Notes under the pieces: model-generated
What the model saw: the letters and a program-made list of their open reading frames with translations, nothing else
Database searches by the model: none
What the model was told of the DNA's origin: nothing
Made by a program: the position numbers and the translations under genes
IMG/VR virus record: IMGVR_UViG_3300012936_000025
Coordinates: 1 to 47,451 of that record
Strand: one strand, 5' to 3'
DNA length: 47,451 nucleotides
Source: a virus
Shown here: positions 9,401 to 19,203 of the stretch, in pieces
Layout of the letters: each line of letters starts with the position of its first letter
How positions within the stretch are numbered: position 1 is the stretch's first letter

Positions 9401-12400
9401 CTTCCAGTTGGTACACAGAAGTTTGTTGGATACAATCAAGAAAACTTCCTATTCACAGTTTTGAACAAGGGTTCTTCTACCGCTGTAGACAATGGCGACA
9501 TCGTTTATATCGATTCTCGTTATATCGAAGTAGAAGAGTCTATTGTCACACCAAACGAAGTTTCTGCTGGTGCCTTTAGAGTTAAGGATCTCCCATCAAA
9601 CTACTTCGGTCTAATTTCTGATAGCAACTACCCAACACTTAAGTTGACTGCTACTGTAGAAATTCAGGAAGCACGTCCTAGACTCAAGACTGCTATTAGA
9701 GACAGAAGAATCATTGTTGTATCTTCTGGTGACCGTGTTATCCCATTTAGAGGACAGGATTACGATTCTGATATCATCCAGACATTCTCTTATGCTGACG
9801 CTTTCAATCTGAAGTATGTCTATGAAGGAACTACATCTAATCCACCTAGCGTAGATAGTGCTGGTAATCTAGTCAGTGGTACTGACGTTACCTATAAGTA
9901 CAACTTCGACAATGGTCAAAGAGACACATACTATGACGTTGCTAGAATTGTACTGAAGCCTGGTTTCGATGCTCCTACTGGTCAGTTGGTAATTGCTTTC
10001 GATTACTTCGAGCATTCTGCTGGTGATTTCTGTACTGTTGACTCTTATCTCCATGAAGCAGGTGTTCCTGCCGATGAGATTCCTCTATTCAACTCTGCTG
10101 TTAACGGCGTTGTACCTCTAAGAGATTGTCTTGACTTCAGACCTAAGGCTGATAGCAATACAACAATCACTGGTTTCCAGGATACATCTATTGTATCTCT
10201 GTTTGATACCACTGATTACATCACGTTTGTCGGTGAAGGTGGTGTTCCAACTCTAACTCCCGCTCCAGATCTAAATCTTCCCTTCACCGCTTCTTTCTCC
10301 GAGAAGCAATACCTAGATCGTATCGATGGTCTATTCCTCACTAAGAAAGGTGAGTTTATCGTCAAAGAAGGTAACTCTTCACTCAACCCATCCAAACCAG
10401 AACCTGTAGATGATGCTGTAGCACTCTGCTACCTACACATCCCTGCTTTCACTAAGAGCAGCAAAGATGTACGTCTAGTCCCTGTGGATAACAAGCGTTA
10501 TACCATGAAGGACATCGGCAAACTGGAGAAGCGTGTTGAGCGTCTGGAGTATTACACCTCCCTCAGCATCCTTGAGCAGCAAGCACTGAACATGCAGATC
10601 AAGGACAGTGTTGGTATCGACAGATCTAAGTCTGGTTTCCTAGTTGATAACTTCGAGACCCATAGAGTTGGTAACCTCAAGTCTGTTGACTATAAGTGTG
10701 CTATTGACACACAACAGTCTGTTCTCAGACCACAAAGCAAGGAAGATAGTCTTGCCCTTAGAGAGATCAACACCAGAGATGACCAGAGAGTTGTCGATGG
10801 ATACAGAATCAACGATAACGTTGTAACTCTACCATTTACTGAAGTTGAACTCCTTGGAAACAAGAACGCTACCAAGACAATCAACCCCAACCCATTTGTT
10901 GTCATTCAGTATGTTGGTGAGTCTGTAATTACACCACAGCAAGACTCCTGGTATGACCAGTCTATTGCTCCTCTAGTAACAGACTCCAATACGAAGATGA
11001 ATAGCATCTTCCTGGCAAAAGACAATCTGTCTGATGCTTATTCTTCTATCTACAACTCGTTTATCATTAACTGGTGTGGATCTGATCAGGCATTCGGTAA
11101 TATCGAATCGTTTGCTAATGTCAATTCTGAAGATGTAGAAGCAACTGTTGAATCTGCTGCTATCGCTAGTTCCTCTAACGTCAGTCCTCAGAACAATGAG
11201 ATTGGTAAGGGTATCAATACTAAGAGCGTTGGTGGCAAGAAGATTGCTACATCTCTACAGTTCTTTGCTAGATCTATTCCTATCAAGTTCACTGTCAACA
11301 GACTGAAGCCTAATACTAGAGTCTATCTGTTCATGGAAGGGCGTGACATCAATGCCTGGGCGGCAGCTGATACTCGTTTCACTGGTGTTCCTACCAATTC
11401 CCTATCCACCTTCGGTTCTGCTCTCACAACCGATTCTAACGGCAACCTGAGTGGTCTCGTTTTGGTCCCAGCAGGTCTGGCACCACTACAAAACAGCAGA
11501 TGGACAGGTAATGCTGACACTGTACAGTATGATCTCTCCAGTGAAGAAATTAGATTCACTGCTGGTCTTAAGACCCTGAGATTCACATCTAGTGCTACCA
11601 ATGAAGAGAAGGCAGGTGTTGACACCTATGCCGAGGTTAAGTTCTATGCTACAGGAGCACTACCATCCAATCCTCCTAGCATCACATCTACTGCTGCCGC
11701 TTACTTCAAGGCAAATGAAGGTGTACAGTTGGTTGACAGCAACACTGACAACCCAATCAAACCAAATCCACTGGCACAAACATTCAAGATTGAGAACCAA
11801 GAGGGTGGCATCTTCACCACCAGTGTAGATCTCTACTTCCAGAAGAAGAGTGAGTCTATTCCTCTTAGAGCATATCTCACTGACATCACCTCTGGCAAAC
11901 CTGGCAAGAACATCATTCCAGGTACACAAGTGTCACTCAACCCAGAGACATATCTGAAGATCTATGTTACAGGTGAGTCTGAAACTATTACCATCGCTAA
12001 GGATGAGATGGTAACAGGTAAGAACTCCAATGCTTCTGGTCCTGTCTACAAAGTATTTGATGGAAACAACGTAAGAGTCGGTGACGACACTAGCGATACC
12101 TTCCAACTCAACAAAGATCAGGTCTACACACTTGTTCTTAACAACCACAATGGCACATCGTTTAAAGCGAACGAACCACTAGAGTTGACATCTGTCACTC
12201 AGTACAACAATGCCAACAACACGACCATTGGTCTATTCATTGCTAAGGATTCTGGTAAGATTTCTGATCTAAGAATCAGCAACATGGGTGAGAACTACGA
12301 GTCAGCAACAATGACTATCGAAAGTCCTCAACTCCCTGGTGGATCTTCTGCTACTGGTTCTATCTTCATCTCTAACGGTAATGTCTACAATGTAGAGGTT

Positions 12401-14530
12401 GCTTTGAATGGACGTGGTTACACCGAGGCACCTTCTGTTGTTGTCAAGGGTGTTGGAACTGGTGCTGCTGGTGCTGTAATCGAATCTGTTCTAGAAATCG
12501 ATACACCTGCTGTGAGAATGGGTATTGCCACTGACAAAGCAGGCGGTACACCTTCTATCACACCAACCAGATTCCCATTCAGACATCCTGTATATCTACA
12601 GAACAATACAGAGTATGCTCTGGTAGTTGAAACTGATTCTATTGAGTATGAACTGTGGGCATCACAACTTGGTGAGATCGAAATCTCCACAAGCAATATC
12701 GTTACCACACAACCTGCTCTAGGATCTGTCTATAAGTCTCAGAACACTGATGATTGGTCCGAAGATCTCTACGAAGATCTCAAGTTCGTACTACATCGTG
12801 CCGAGTTTGACATCAATTCTGACTGTGAGATCGAAGTTGCTCCTGAACCTCTTGGATACGAGAAACTTGCTATCTCCCCATTTGAGACTAGTGTTCGTTC
12901 TGCTACTAACGCTACATCTCCTCTGTTTAAGAATAACAATTCTATTGTTAAGGTTACACAAAGAGACCACGGATTTGAAGATAGCGGTAACTCCTATGTC
13001 TTCTTCAGAAATACAGAAGATGTCGGTGGTATCTCTGCTGTCACACTAAACAACGGTTTGTTTAGAGTCAGCAACAGTGGTATTGACTCATACAACATCA
13101 CAAGTCCAAATGGTGCTGGTTCCAGCGTAATTGGTGGTGGTGGAGAAGTTCTTGCTACATACAACAGAAAGTACGAAAGACTCTTTGCTCAAGTTCCTTA
13201 TCTACAACTAGATGGAACCAAGATTAAGTCTATGGTTTCCACAACCGATGTAGTTCCTGTTGATTCAAATACCAAGAACTACACCTCATACAGTGTTGTT
13301 GATTACGAGAAGACATTCCTGAATGAAGAGCACTTCTTCACCAACCAGAAACTCATTGCTTCTAGAGTCAACCAAGTTGTCAACGGTGTCAACCAGAGTC
13401 TCAAGTATAAGTTTAAGTTGTCCTCTACTAACAGTGCCCTCTCACCAGTCATCGACTTGAGAACCGCTACTGTTAAGACTGCTTCTAACAGAATCGAGAA
13501 CGCCACTGGTTACGAGGATCGTTTCGGTAAGAGAGATCAAGTTGTTAGATTCCTACCATTGTTTACATTCAACCTTGCTATCACTGGTGCTAACGCTGGT
13601 GAAATTGGTGAGGGTAAGACACTAGTTGGTGCTACATCTAAAGCAGAAGCTCTAATTACAGAATATGCTGACGGTATTGCTAACGTAAAACTAAGAACAG
13701 CAACTGGATTCCAACTAGGTGAATCTGCTTCCTTGTTCGATGCTGGTGGTACTGAAGTACAAAGCGTTGGTATCACAGTTTCCCAGATCAGTTCTATTCC
13801 GTTCGGATTCTCTGTAGGATCTAACGTTGTTGCTGTCTATCCTCAAGATTCTGATGTCACTTATGCCAACAGAATTAACGGTAAGGTAATCCTCTGGGAT
13901 GCTGAAGATTCAACTCTTGTTCTTGAGAACTCCTACACACCAATCAACAACAACTACACAGCTGCCGTCGCCAATGACGATGTGTATGCTAGAAAGGCAG
14001 TAGCTGCTGATCAACAACCCGATATCTTTAGAATCGGAGACGTTGTTGCTTCTACAGGTGACGACACCCCAGTGTTTGTCGAAGTTGCCGAACTGTCTTA
14101 CTCACGTGGTGTAGATTACGTTGCTGAAACAGATGCTTCTAATAGTTCTTCTGTTGCCAAGTATGTCACCAAGGAAGTTGGTATCAACAACCCTGGTACT
14201 TCTATTGATGTCAGAACTACAGTCAATCTAACTGATGTAGAAAATATCAAGATCTTCTACAAACTTAGAGAATCTTCTAGTTCTGTAAACTTCACTGATG
14301 CTAACTGGATTCCATTCAATGTTGATGGTAACCCAGACTTTGATAATCTTGCTACCCCAACAAACTCGATCTCTGGTCAGTTTGAGAAGCAACAAGATTA
14401 TCAAGAGTTACAATTCAGTGCTGCTGATCTTCCTGAGTTCACTTCATTTGCTATCAAGGTTATCTTGAAAACAGATAACCCAGCATATGTACCTAAGGTC
14501 CAAGACCTACGTGTTGTCGCTTCTTACTAA
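6455..14530 (+). CDS. giant virion structural protein, DUF4815 type
   Basis: A 2691-residue protein whose N-terminus (YFDDFDKGKNFYKVLFRPG, then SIQTRELTTLQSILQNQVE) is the signature of the phage DUF4815 family, seen in T4-like and other marine phages as a virion structural or fibre-base protein. A predicted coiled segment (about 1354-1390, GKLEKRVERLEYYTSLSILEQ) is also typical of the family. Residues about 1985-2000 hold a GRGYTEAPSVVV module. Residues about 2380-2440 hold a duplicated GEGKTLVGATSKAEA / LGESASLFDAGG module. The rest looks beta-rich with no transmembrane or signal segments. Lying directly after gp8, it probably belongs to the baseplate periphery or the attachment of the long fibres. 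The Shine-Dalgarno sequence GGCGGAG at 6444-6450 supports the ATG and is hidden in a hairpin. Confidence 0.75.
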   Translation: MPQKTNLNVAPYFDDFDKGKNFYKVLFRPGYSIQTRELTTLQSILQNQVESYGRFLFKQGQQVIPGEVGLNTNLDFVKLSSVSEVAVSEGGQVVYKKYDIKNLINTQLQGLNSGVIGRVVGAEYGSDVEADTVFVKYTTSGDANNESTFRQGETLEVLGGVNTPLLVVGTDGSVLPTSINVTDPVTDTVTTLQSPAMGFSTAVEVQEGVYFVNGFFVRNDKQLLIVNKYYNQASAKVGFSIKEEIVTPEEDASLYDNARGYSNSSAPGAHRLKLNLNLVQFDYNAATDKNFIQLLQINRGKVEKQVKSADYTLLEETLARRTFDESGDYVVEDFNFDIREFYQRNNNAGVYRLNPETNLVKNYTTVEADGKMLLSVSSGKAYVKGFEIVNKETKEIELNKGRDTLSRDNVTLKTKGLPEFNITNLFGSVPLNTVGDTLTGYPTIALNAVFNDGTVGFNGLQGDDYYRTTINRRSQQFDLKQGIKTLYIDVIGTQPVTPDQLPDKIWFVTQRGTNVTEGKYADVIGKGIVNRPEVNTATNAFFAELTIIGDKGVFDEFLKEYDDGEADLRRFVYGTQTDMESSTNPYGSIVDYNNTITPTIGLAKPKNLRMLRVGNGFNPDSDIVISKGRDGSLQPYNSTFGFTYFNPTFFTRLLLERRMEANTFKNGKYIYGKESKAYGVIENDDDGQFSGISTLFVTTLSGQFIPGETIIDEENNAIKIAKNDTISHFIVNKRGSTYPSTVQIKLNGTTFDQSKIAVGTYGSAITKVTVEDRAKVQNVYSAPPVVTFDTEDENQSDKAVVTPVLFKDTVLTYNPQNVKSFQALYNDFKFTADVDFSSTSFSVYTQISDFTFFGGKGRKYIECNGFGADISGQLVQGDIIQFTDSANNTIKEVVQTVTSPDGIQKSRIYFDYALPNDVQNATIIKIRPRISNAAATLVFPTGSKQVASLINDSSKTNFKYHVRKDFVTDLSSSGGVITFTAQLPVGTQKFVGYNQENFLFTVLNKGSSTAVDNGDIVYIDSRYIEVEESIVTPNEVSAGAFRVKDLPSNYFGLISDSNYPTLKLTATVEIQEARPRLKTAIRDRRIIVVSSGDRVIPFRGQDYDSDIIQTFSYADAFNLKYVYEGTTSNPPSVDSAGNLVSGTDVTYKYNFDNGQRDTYYDVARIVLKPGFDAPTGQLVIAFDYFEHSAGDFCTVDSYLHEAGVPADEIPLFNSAVNGVVPLRDCLDFRPKADSNTTITGFQDTSIVSLFDTTDYITFVGEGGVPTLTPAPDLNLPFTASFSEKQYLDRIDGLFLTKKGEFIVKEGNSSLNPSKPEPVDDAVALCYLHIPAFTKSSKDVRLVPVDNKRYTMKDIGKLEKRVERLEYYTSLSILEQQALNMQIKDSVGIDRSKSGFLVDNFETHRVGNLKSVDYKCAIDTQQSVLRPQSKEDSLALREINTRDDQRVVDGYRINDNVVTLPFTEVELLGNKNATKTINPNPFVVIQYVGESVITPQQDSWYDQSIAPLVTDSNTKMNSIFLAKDNLSDAYSSIYNSFIINWCGSDQAFGNIESFANVNSEDVEATVESAAIASSSNVSPQNNEIGKGINTKSVGGKKIATSLQFFARSIPIKFTVNRLKPNTRVYLFMEGRDINAWAAADTRFTGVPTNSLSTFGSALTTDSNGNLSGLVLVPAGLAPLQNSRWTGNADTVQYDLSSEEIRFTAGLKTLRFTSSATNEEKAGVDTYAEVKFYATGALPSNPPSITSTAAAYFKANEGVQLVDSNTDNPIKPNPLAQTFKIENQEGGIFTTSVDLYFQKKSESIPLRAYLTDITSGKPGKNIIPGTQVSLNPETYLKIYVTGESETITIAKDEMVTGKNSNASGPVYKVFDGNNVRVGDDTSDTFQLNKDQVYTLVLNNHNGTSFKANEPLELTSVTQYNNANNTTIGLFIAKDSGKISDLRISNMGENYESATMTIESPQLPGGSSATGSIFISNGNVYNVEVALNGRGYTEAPSVVVKGVGTGAAGAVIESVLEIDTPAVRMGIATDKAGGTPSITPTRFPFRHPVYLQNNTEYALVVETDSIEYELWASQLGEIEISTSNIVTTQPALGSVYKSQNTDDWSEDLYEDLKFVLHRAEFDINSDCEIEVAPEPLGYEKLAISPFETSVRSATNATSPLFKNNNSIVKVTQRDHGFEDSGNSYVFFRNTEDVGGISAVTLNNGLFRVSNSGIDSYNITSPNGAGSSVIGGGGEVLATYNRKYERLFAQVPYLQLDGTKIKSMVSTTDVVPVDSNTKNYTSYSVVDYEKTFLNEEHFFTNQKLIASRVNQVVNGVNQSLKYKFKLSSTNSALSPVIDLRTATVKTASNRIENATGYEDRFGKRDQVVRFLPLFTFNLAITGANAGEIGEGKTLVGATSKAEALITEYADGIANVKLRTATGFQLGESASLFDAGGTEVQSVGITVSQISSIPFGFSVGSNVVAVYPQDSDVTYANRINGKVILWDAEDSTLVLENSYTPINNNYTAAVANDDVYARKAVAADQQPDIFRIGDVVASTGDDTPVFVEVAELSYSRGVDYVAETDASNSSSVAKYVTKEVGINNPGTSIDVRTTVNLTDVENIKIFYKLRESSSSVNFTDANWIPFNVDGNPDFDNLATPTNSISGQFEKQQDYQELQFSAADLPEFTSFAIKVILKTDNPAYVPKVQDLRVVASY

Positions 14531-14730
14531 TGAAATTTTTAAAAGTTGAAGGTCACGAAAATCTAATTCGTGACCTTGAAACTGGTGCCATAATCAACAC
14601 CGAGAAAGCAGTTCGTCAGAACTTTTCTCAGACATTCAACGGAGCCCTTAAGGACATAAATACCTTGAAGGAAGAAATATCTGAAATCAAACAACTATTA
14701 AGAGAGATAGTCAACAATGTCGGTTCTTAG
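14530..14730 (+). CDS. small conserved virion-region protein, 66 residues
   Basis: The ATG overlaps the preceding stop by one base (TAATG), so translation is likely coupled. The N-terminus (MKFLKVEGHENLIRDLETGA) is followed by a predicted amphipathic or coiled segment from about residue 40 to 62 (ALKDINTLKEEISEIKQLL). I know similar short proteins at this place in cyanomyoviruses but no function. A small connector, chaperone or trimerising factor for the large neighbours is possible, but this is inference. Confidence 0.6.
   Translation: MKFLKVEGHENLIRDLETGAIINTEKAVRQNFSQTFNGALKDINTLKEEISEIKQLLREIVNNVGS
14656..14662 (+). promoter_or_regulatory. late-promoter core ATAAATA inside the 66-residue gene
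   Basis: CATAAATA lies 54 bases before the ATG at 14717. It sits in the loop of a short inverted repeat (TTAAGG ... CCTTGA with one G-U pair). Position and sequence fit a late promoter for the 1308-residue gene. Confidence 0.5.
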
Positions 14731-17700
14731 ACAAGTAGCAAAAACAGATACCTTTGAGAAGCAAAGGCAGGTTATTAATGCTATTGCATCGGATTTGTTT
14801 AGCATTGGAGCTGGCGGTAGTGACCTTTCGACGGGTAATCTAAAACTAGGCGATGGTACTAAGGATGAACCATCACTATCTTTCCTAAGTCAAGGAACGT
14901 TGGGTCTGTTCAGACCTGAGCAGAACAACATGACTTTTGTGTCTGACACAAAAAGAATCTTTGCTTATGATGCGTCTTCTGCTTACTTCTACAGAAACTT
15001 CGTTCTACAGAAAAACGAACTGACCACAGATGGTCTAAGTATTCAAAACGCTGGTCAGGATTACGACCCTGGTGCCTACCAGAACATTACCGTCTTTGGT
15101 GGTACTGGTGCCTCTGGTGAAATTGCTATCACCATTGTTGCTTTTGGTGGTTCAGTAACCAACTCTGGTAGTGGTTATTCATTCACTGGTGCTGGCGGTC
15201 TAGGTGGTGGCGGCAGTGAGGAGTTTAACAATGTCGTGTTCACAACCAGTGGAAGTGGTACTGGCGCTAAAGGTAACGTAACTCACTCAAGCGGCAGTCT
15301 TACCGCTGTTCAGTTCACAGAATTTGGTAGTGGATATGCTATCGGTGACACTTTGGGTATGCCACCTGATGTTGTCAACGTAACTGCTACAACAACTACA
15401 GGCTCTGCTGACATTGTACTTTCCAGCACTGCTGGCATTTATGATGGTTGGGAGATTGTCGTAGTAAGCACCTCTGGTGGTGGTGATCTAGAAGTTCCTA
15501 CAGATGCTCTGTCAGGAGCAGTTCTCCCAATCACAGTTCAGTCTGTATCAGGATTGAACACAACAGATATTACAACTAACACTGTTGGTACTGCCGATGG
15601 TACTATTACAGTATCATTTAGAGCGCCATGGGATAACGTAAATGGCGGCGGATTTGAATACACGATTAATAAAGTTGGTGTTGCTGATTCAGTAGCTGTA
15701 GATACTCCTGGTAATGGATATACAATCGGCGATGTACTGACTATCAATGCTTTAGATCTTACTCAACCTATTGATCTAACTGTATCTGCTATTCAAGTTC
15801 AGCAAGTAACATTTGCTTCTGCTGTTTCTGGTGTTGTTGTTGGTGCTTCTGTTGAGGCAACCGATCCTAATAGCGGTGGTATTGGTGGTGGCGGTGGTGG
15901 TATTGGTGGTGGCGGCGGTGCCAGCACTGATCCAAACGTCGGTACAATTATTGAAGTTAATAGTTCCACAGACTTTGTTATCAGGTGGACCACAGGTAAT
16001 GCTTCTGCTGGTTATGAACTTGCTGTCAATGGATCTGGAAATGATGTCATTGATACCCTAGAAGATAAGAATAGATTTGGTATTGATCAGGATGATGGTA
16101 ACGGAGAAGTTCTGTACCCTGATCTAACCTTCTTTAAGAATAACAGATATAGATTTGATATCTCTTCTGTCGGTGGTGCTCACCCACTAAGACTGAGTAT
16201 TCACCCAGATGGTATCCACAATGTAGTCTCTAAGAACATCACTCTTAGTGATTCATCAAAGATTCTCAGTGTAAACAACACCACTGGTATTCTGGTTGGC
16301 ATGGAAGTCCAATCAAATAACGACGACATTAGTCAGACTGGACAGATTACAAACGCCAAGGTTGTAAGTATAGACGCTGTTGGTAACACAGTAACTGTCG
16401 ATACTTTCCCGACTGCTGCTGGTAATTCTATCGTAGAATTCAAAGGTGTTCAGTATGATGGTTCAGAATACGACGGCGCTGTAACTGATAGCGACTACGT
16501 TGTAATTTCCCCAACAGATGAAACTCCAGGAACTCTGTATTACTATTGTGAGACCCACCCAGATATGGCGGGTAATGATGGTAATGAAGCAGAGATTACT
16601 ATCAACTATAACAACCCCAAGACATTTGGTACTGGACTAGAAGTTCTGGTTACTGACGTTGTTACAACTAACACAGTTAAGGGTGATGTTGCTACTGGTG
16701 ACTTTGAAGTTCAGAAGATTTCAGGAACCACGGTTGAAGTAGAAGATATTACGACAACCAATATTACATCAACTCTTTCTACAACTGATAGGGTCAAGAC
16801 ACCTATCCTTTCGTTGGAACAGAATGCTGACGGTACTGATCTAACAACAATTACTGCTGTTGCTGGTGCTATCGATCTTGGTGGTACTTCCTTTAAGATT
16901 GGTGATAAGTTTACTGTCACTGGTGACACAGGAACTATTAATACTGATGGTATTATCAAGACTACCAATCAGTTGAACGTCAATGACTTCATCAAGATCA
17001 CTGACAATAACATTGAGTCTACACTCAACAATAACATTAAACTGACACCAGCACCTAATAAGATTGTCAAGGTTGATGCTACAACTGCTCTCTGTGTACC
17101 ATCTGGTGTAACCAGTCAAAGACCTACATCAGGTACTGTACAAAACGGTTCGATCAGATTTAACAGTGAGACCAATCAGTATGAAGGTTACAGTGATCTA
17201 TCGGGAAGTGGAATTTGGTCTTCTCTAGGTGGTGTTCGTGACGTTGACGGTAACACCTATATTACCGCTGAAGAATTTGTTGGCGCTAACGACAACACTC
17301 TGTACTTCTATACTGACGATAACAACGCTGCTAGACTTAACAGTAATTATCTAGACTTCTGGAATACTAAGAAGATTAGATCTGCCAATACCACGGCACC
17401 CGATTACTTCAACTATGCTCCAAACATCCCAATGCCATTGGGAGCATATACGAAGTATAGAAACAACATTTATGAAATTACTAATGCTGGTACATCTGGT
17501 ACGTCAGGTAACGAACCAACTCATACCACAGGAACACAACCTAATGGTAGTGCCGAACTGACATGGCATTGCTTGGCGGTAGGACCACTGACATTTGAAG
17601 AGATTGAAGAACTTAGAATCGCCCCTGTTGGTGGTACAGCACTGTCGATCAATGGTGATCTAAGACTTGAGAACGCTAGAATCTCTACAGATATTTCTGA

Positions 17701-18643
17701 CCTGACTATCGATCCAAACTCTGGTAAGAGAGTTATCATCAATGCTGCCACTCACCTCCAGATCCCTGCTGGTACTGAAGGACAAAAGAGTACAGGTACA
17801 GCAGCTGCTGGTTCGATCAGATATAACACAACCATTCTTCAGTATGAAGGATACAACGGATCTTCTTGGTCTTCCTTGGGTGGTGTTCGTGACGTTGATG
17901 GCGACACCTTCATCAAACCAGAAGTAAGTCCTGGTAGTGATGAGGACACTCTGTATTTCTTTAATACAAACGTCCTATCGATGCAACTGACTCCTAACAA
18001 GTTGGAGTTGCTTGCTGTAGATACTTTCGAGTCTGTTGATGCTATCAACTTTAACTCACCTGCTATCACTACAAACAATCTTGCTACTACACTAGATACT
18101 ACTAGTGCTACAAGAACTCGTTTCACAACTATCAGAAGTGAGTATGAGATTGGTTTCAATCCAACTGGTCTAGCAAACGAAACACTTCTAAGATTCAATG
18201 AGTCTGGCGAAGTCTGGATCAATAGAGGTCTGGGTAGTGGTGGAACCGAAAGTTATCTAAGAGTTCTAGATGGAGATCTAGAGACATTTGAACTAGAAAG
18301 AACCAGACAGAGCTCTGTCAAGGTTGCTATGGAACGTGGTGTTGTTAACTCTGGTACTGCCACAATCTATGATCCTACCACCGCCATGGGGGCAAAGGTT
18401 CATCTAATTGCTATGAACAAAACTACTGGCGACAAAGAAAGTATTGAATATAGTGTTATTGACAAGGGAACCGATATCGAATATGTAGAAATTGGCAACC
18501 TCAAGACAGGCGCTGACATCATTGATACCACTTTCAACTTCGCTGTCAGTGGTGAAGTGAGACTGAGTATGACACTGAATACTGCTCTGGCAACCAATAA
18601 CTTAATCGATGTAATCGTAGTCACCAACGCTATCAAGAAATAA
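14717..18643 (+). CDS. virion structural protein with cupredoxin-like domain, 1308 residues
   Basis: The start overlaps the previous gene by 14 bases. The N-terminus (RQVAKTDTFEKQRQVINAIASD) is of a kind common in cyanomyovirus structural proteins. Gly-rich linkers occur near residue 160 and at about 386-405 (GGIGGGGGGIGGGGG). Residues about 460-635 resemble a cupredoxin: His489 (GGAHPLRLS) and Cys611, His614, Met617 (YYYCETHPDMAG), a complete type-1 copper ligand set with amicyanin-like CxxHxxM spacing. Two copies of a module with GSIRFNSETNQYEGY and SSLGGVRDVDG lie at about 794-852 and 1014-1067. No catalytic site, signal peptide or transmembrane segment is evident. It is likely a tail or fibre-base protein; its exact location in the virion is unknown. 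Confidence 0.75.
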   Translation: MSVLRQVAKTDTFEKQRQVINAIASDLFSIGAGGSDLSTGNLKLGDGTKDEPSLSFLSQGTLGLFRPEQNNMTFVSDTKRIFAYDASSAYFYRNFVLQKNELTTDGLSIQNAGQDYDPGAYQNITVFGGTGASGEIAITIVAFGGSVTNSGSGYSFTGAGGLGGGGSEEFNNVVFTTSGSGTGAKGNVTHSSGSLTAVQFTEFGSGYAIGDTLGMPPDVVNVTATTTTGSADIVLSSTAGIYDGWEIVVVSTSGGGDLEVPTDALSGAVLPITVQSVSGLNTTDITTNTVGTADGTITVSFRAPWDNVNGGGFEYTINKVGVADSVAVDTPGNGYTIGDVLTINALDLTQPIDLTVSAIQVQQVTFASAVSGVVVGASVEATDPNSGGIGGGGGGIGGGGGASTDPNVGTIIEVNSSTDFVIRWTTGNASAGYELAVNGSGNDVIDTLEDKNRFGIDQDDGNGEVLYPDLTFFKNNRYRFDISSVGGAHPLRLSIHPDGIHNVVSKNITLSDSSKILSVNNTTGILVGMEVQSNNDDISQTGQITNAKVVSIDAVGNTVTVDTFPTAAGNSIVEFKGVQYDGSEYDGAVTDSDYVVISPTDETPGTLYYYCETHPDMAGNDGNEAEITINYNNPKTFGTGLEVLVTDVVTTNTVKGDVATGDFEVQKISGTTVEVEDITTTNITSTLSTTDRVKTPILSLEQNADGTDLTTITAVAGAIDLGGTSFKIGDKFTVTGDTGTINTDGIIKTTNQLNVNDFIKITDNNIESTLNNNIKLTPAPNKIVKVDATTALCVPSGVTSQRPTSGTVQNGSIRFNSETNQYEGYSDLSGSGIWSSLGGVRDVDGNTYITAEEFVGANDNTLYFYTDDNNAARLNSNYLDFWNTKKIRSANTTAPDYFNYAPNIPMPLGAYTKYRNNIYEITNAGTSGTSGNEPTHTTGTQPNGSAELTWHCLAVGPLTFEEIEELRIAPVGGTALSINGDLRLENARISTDISDLTIDPNSGKRVIINAATHLQIPAGTEGQKSTGTAAAGSIRYNTTILQYEGYNGSSWSSLGGVRDVDGDTFIKPEVSPGSDEDTLYFFNTNVLSMQLTPNKLELLAVDTFESVDAINFNSPAITTNNLATTLDTTSATRTRFTTIRSEYEIGFNPTGLANETLLRFNESGEVWINRGLGSGGTESYLRVLDGDLETFELERTRQSSVKVAMERGVVNSGTATIYDPTTAMGAKVHLIAMNKTTGDKESIEYSVIDKGTDIEYVEIGNLKTGADIIDTTFNFAVSGEVRLSMTLNTALATNNLIDVIVVTNAIKK
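15874..15930 (+). repeat. Gly-codon tandem repeat encoding a flexible linker
   Basis: A GGTGGTATTGGTGGTGGCGG unit is repeated about twice in frame and encodes GGIGGGGG twice. It separates the N-terminal part of the 1308-residue protein from its cupredoxin-like domain. It is prone to slippage, so its length may vary between isolates. Confidence 0.7.
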
Positions 18644-18645
18644 CA

Positions 18646-19155
18646 ATGGCAATTAACTTAAAAAACCTAGATTCATTTGGAGGGTTTTCTATCGGCGATT
18701 CTACGATTGTCGATTCAGACTCTAACATTAAGAATGTAAACACTCTGGAGGTTAGGAATACACACTATACCGATAGTCATTCTCAGCATTTTATTTTGAG
18801 AGGATTGAACACAGCAACTCTATCGCTGGACACCTCCTCAACGTCTATTTTTATTCCTTCCAACACAATTAGTTTCATTACAGCAAATGTAATTGCCGTA
18901 GCAGAAGCAGGCAACGGTGTACTAACAATGAAACTAGAATCCGCCGTGAGCACTAGTGCTGCTGGCGCATTAACAGAATTATCTACTATGGAAACCATCA
19001 TTAGAGATGATGTTCCAGCAGCAGAATCATGGACTATTACTCCATTCACCACAGGTGCCCTAAACAGGTTCAGTTACAATACCGTTAAGTCTGGTTCTAA
19101 CATTGCTGTTAAGTGGTTTGTATACGTCCAAGTTGCTACTATCGACTGGAGTTGA
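18646..19155 (+). CDS. virion-region protein of unknown function, 169 residues
   Basis: It starts two bases after the preceding stop. The protein has no recognised motif. It begins MAINLKNLDSFGGFSIGDST and is rich in Ser, Thr, Ile and Val throughout, which suggests a beta-structured virion component. There are no cysteines, no hydrophobic signal peptide and no transmembrane segment. The C-terminal half (SWTITPFTTGALNRFSYNTV, ending VQVATIDWS) resembles short tail or fibre-associated proteins. The gene is probably cotranscribed with the 1308-residue gene. It could be a small fibre hinge or decoration protein, but I cannot show that. Confidence 0.6.
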   Translation: MAINLKNLDSFGGFSIGDSTIVDSDSNIKNVNTLEVRNTHYTDSHSQHFILRGLNTATLSLDTSSTSIFIPSNTISFITANVIAVAEAGNGVLTMKLESAVSTSAAGALTELSTMETIIRDDVPAAESWTITPFTTGALNRFSYNTVKSGSNIAVKWFVYVQVATIDWS

Positions 19156-19157
19156 TG

Positions 19158-19164
19158 CTAAATA
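19158..19164 (+). promoter_or_regulatory. late-promoter core CTAAATA
   Basis: CTAAATA lies in the 48-base gap before the 3847-residue fibre gene, 39 bases ahead of its ATG at 19204. This is the same arrangement as at 6413-6419. Confidence 0.65.
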
Positions 19165-19203
19165 GATAGAGAATAAAATCGATCAGCTGGGGCTGGATAA
19201 AAA

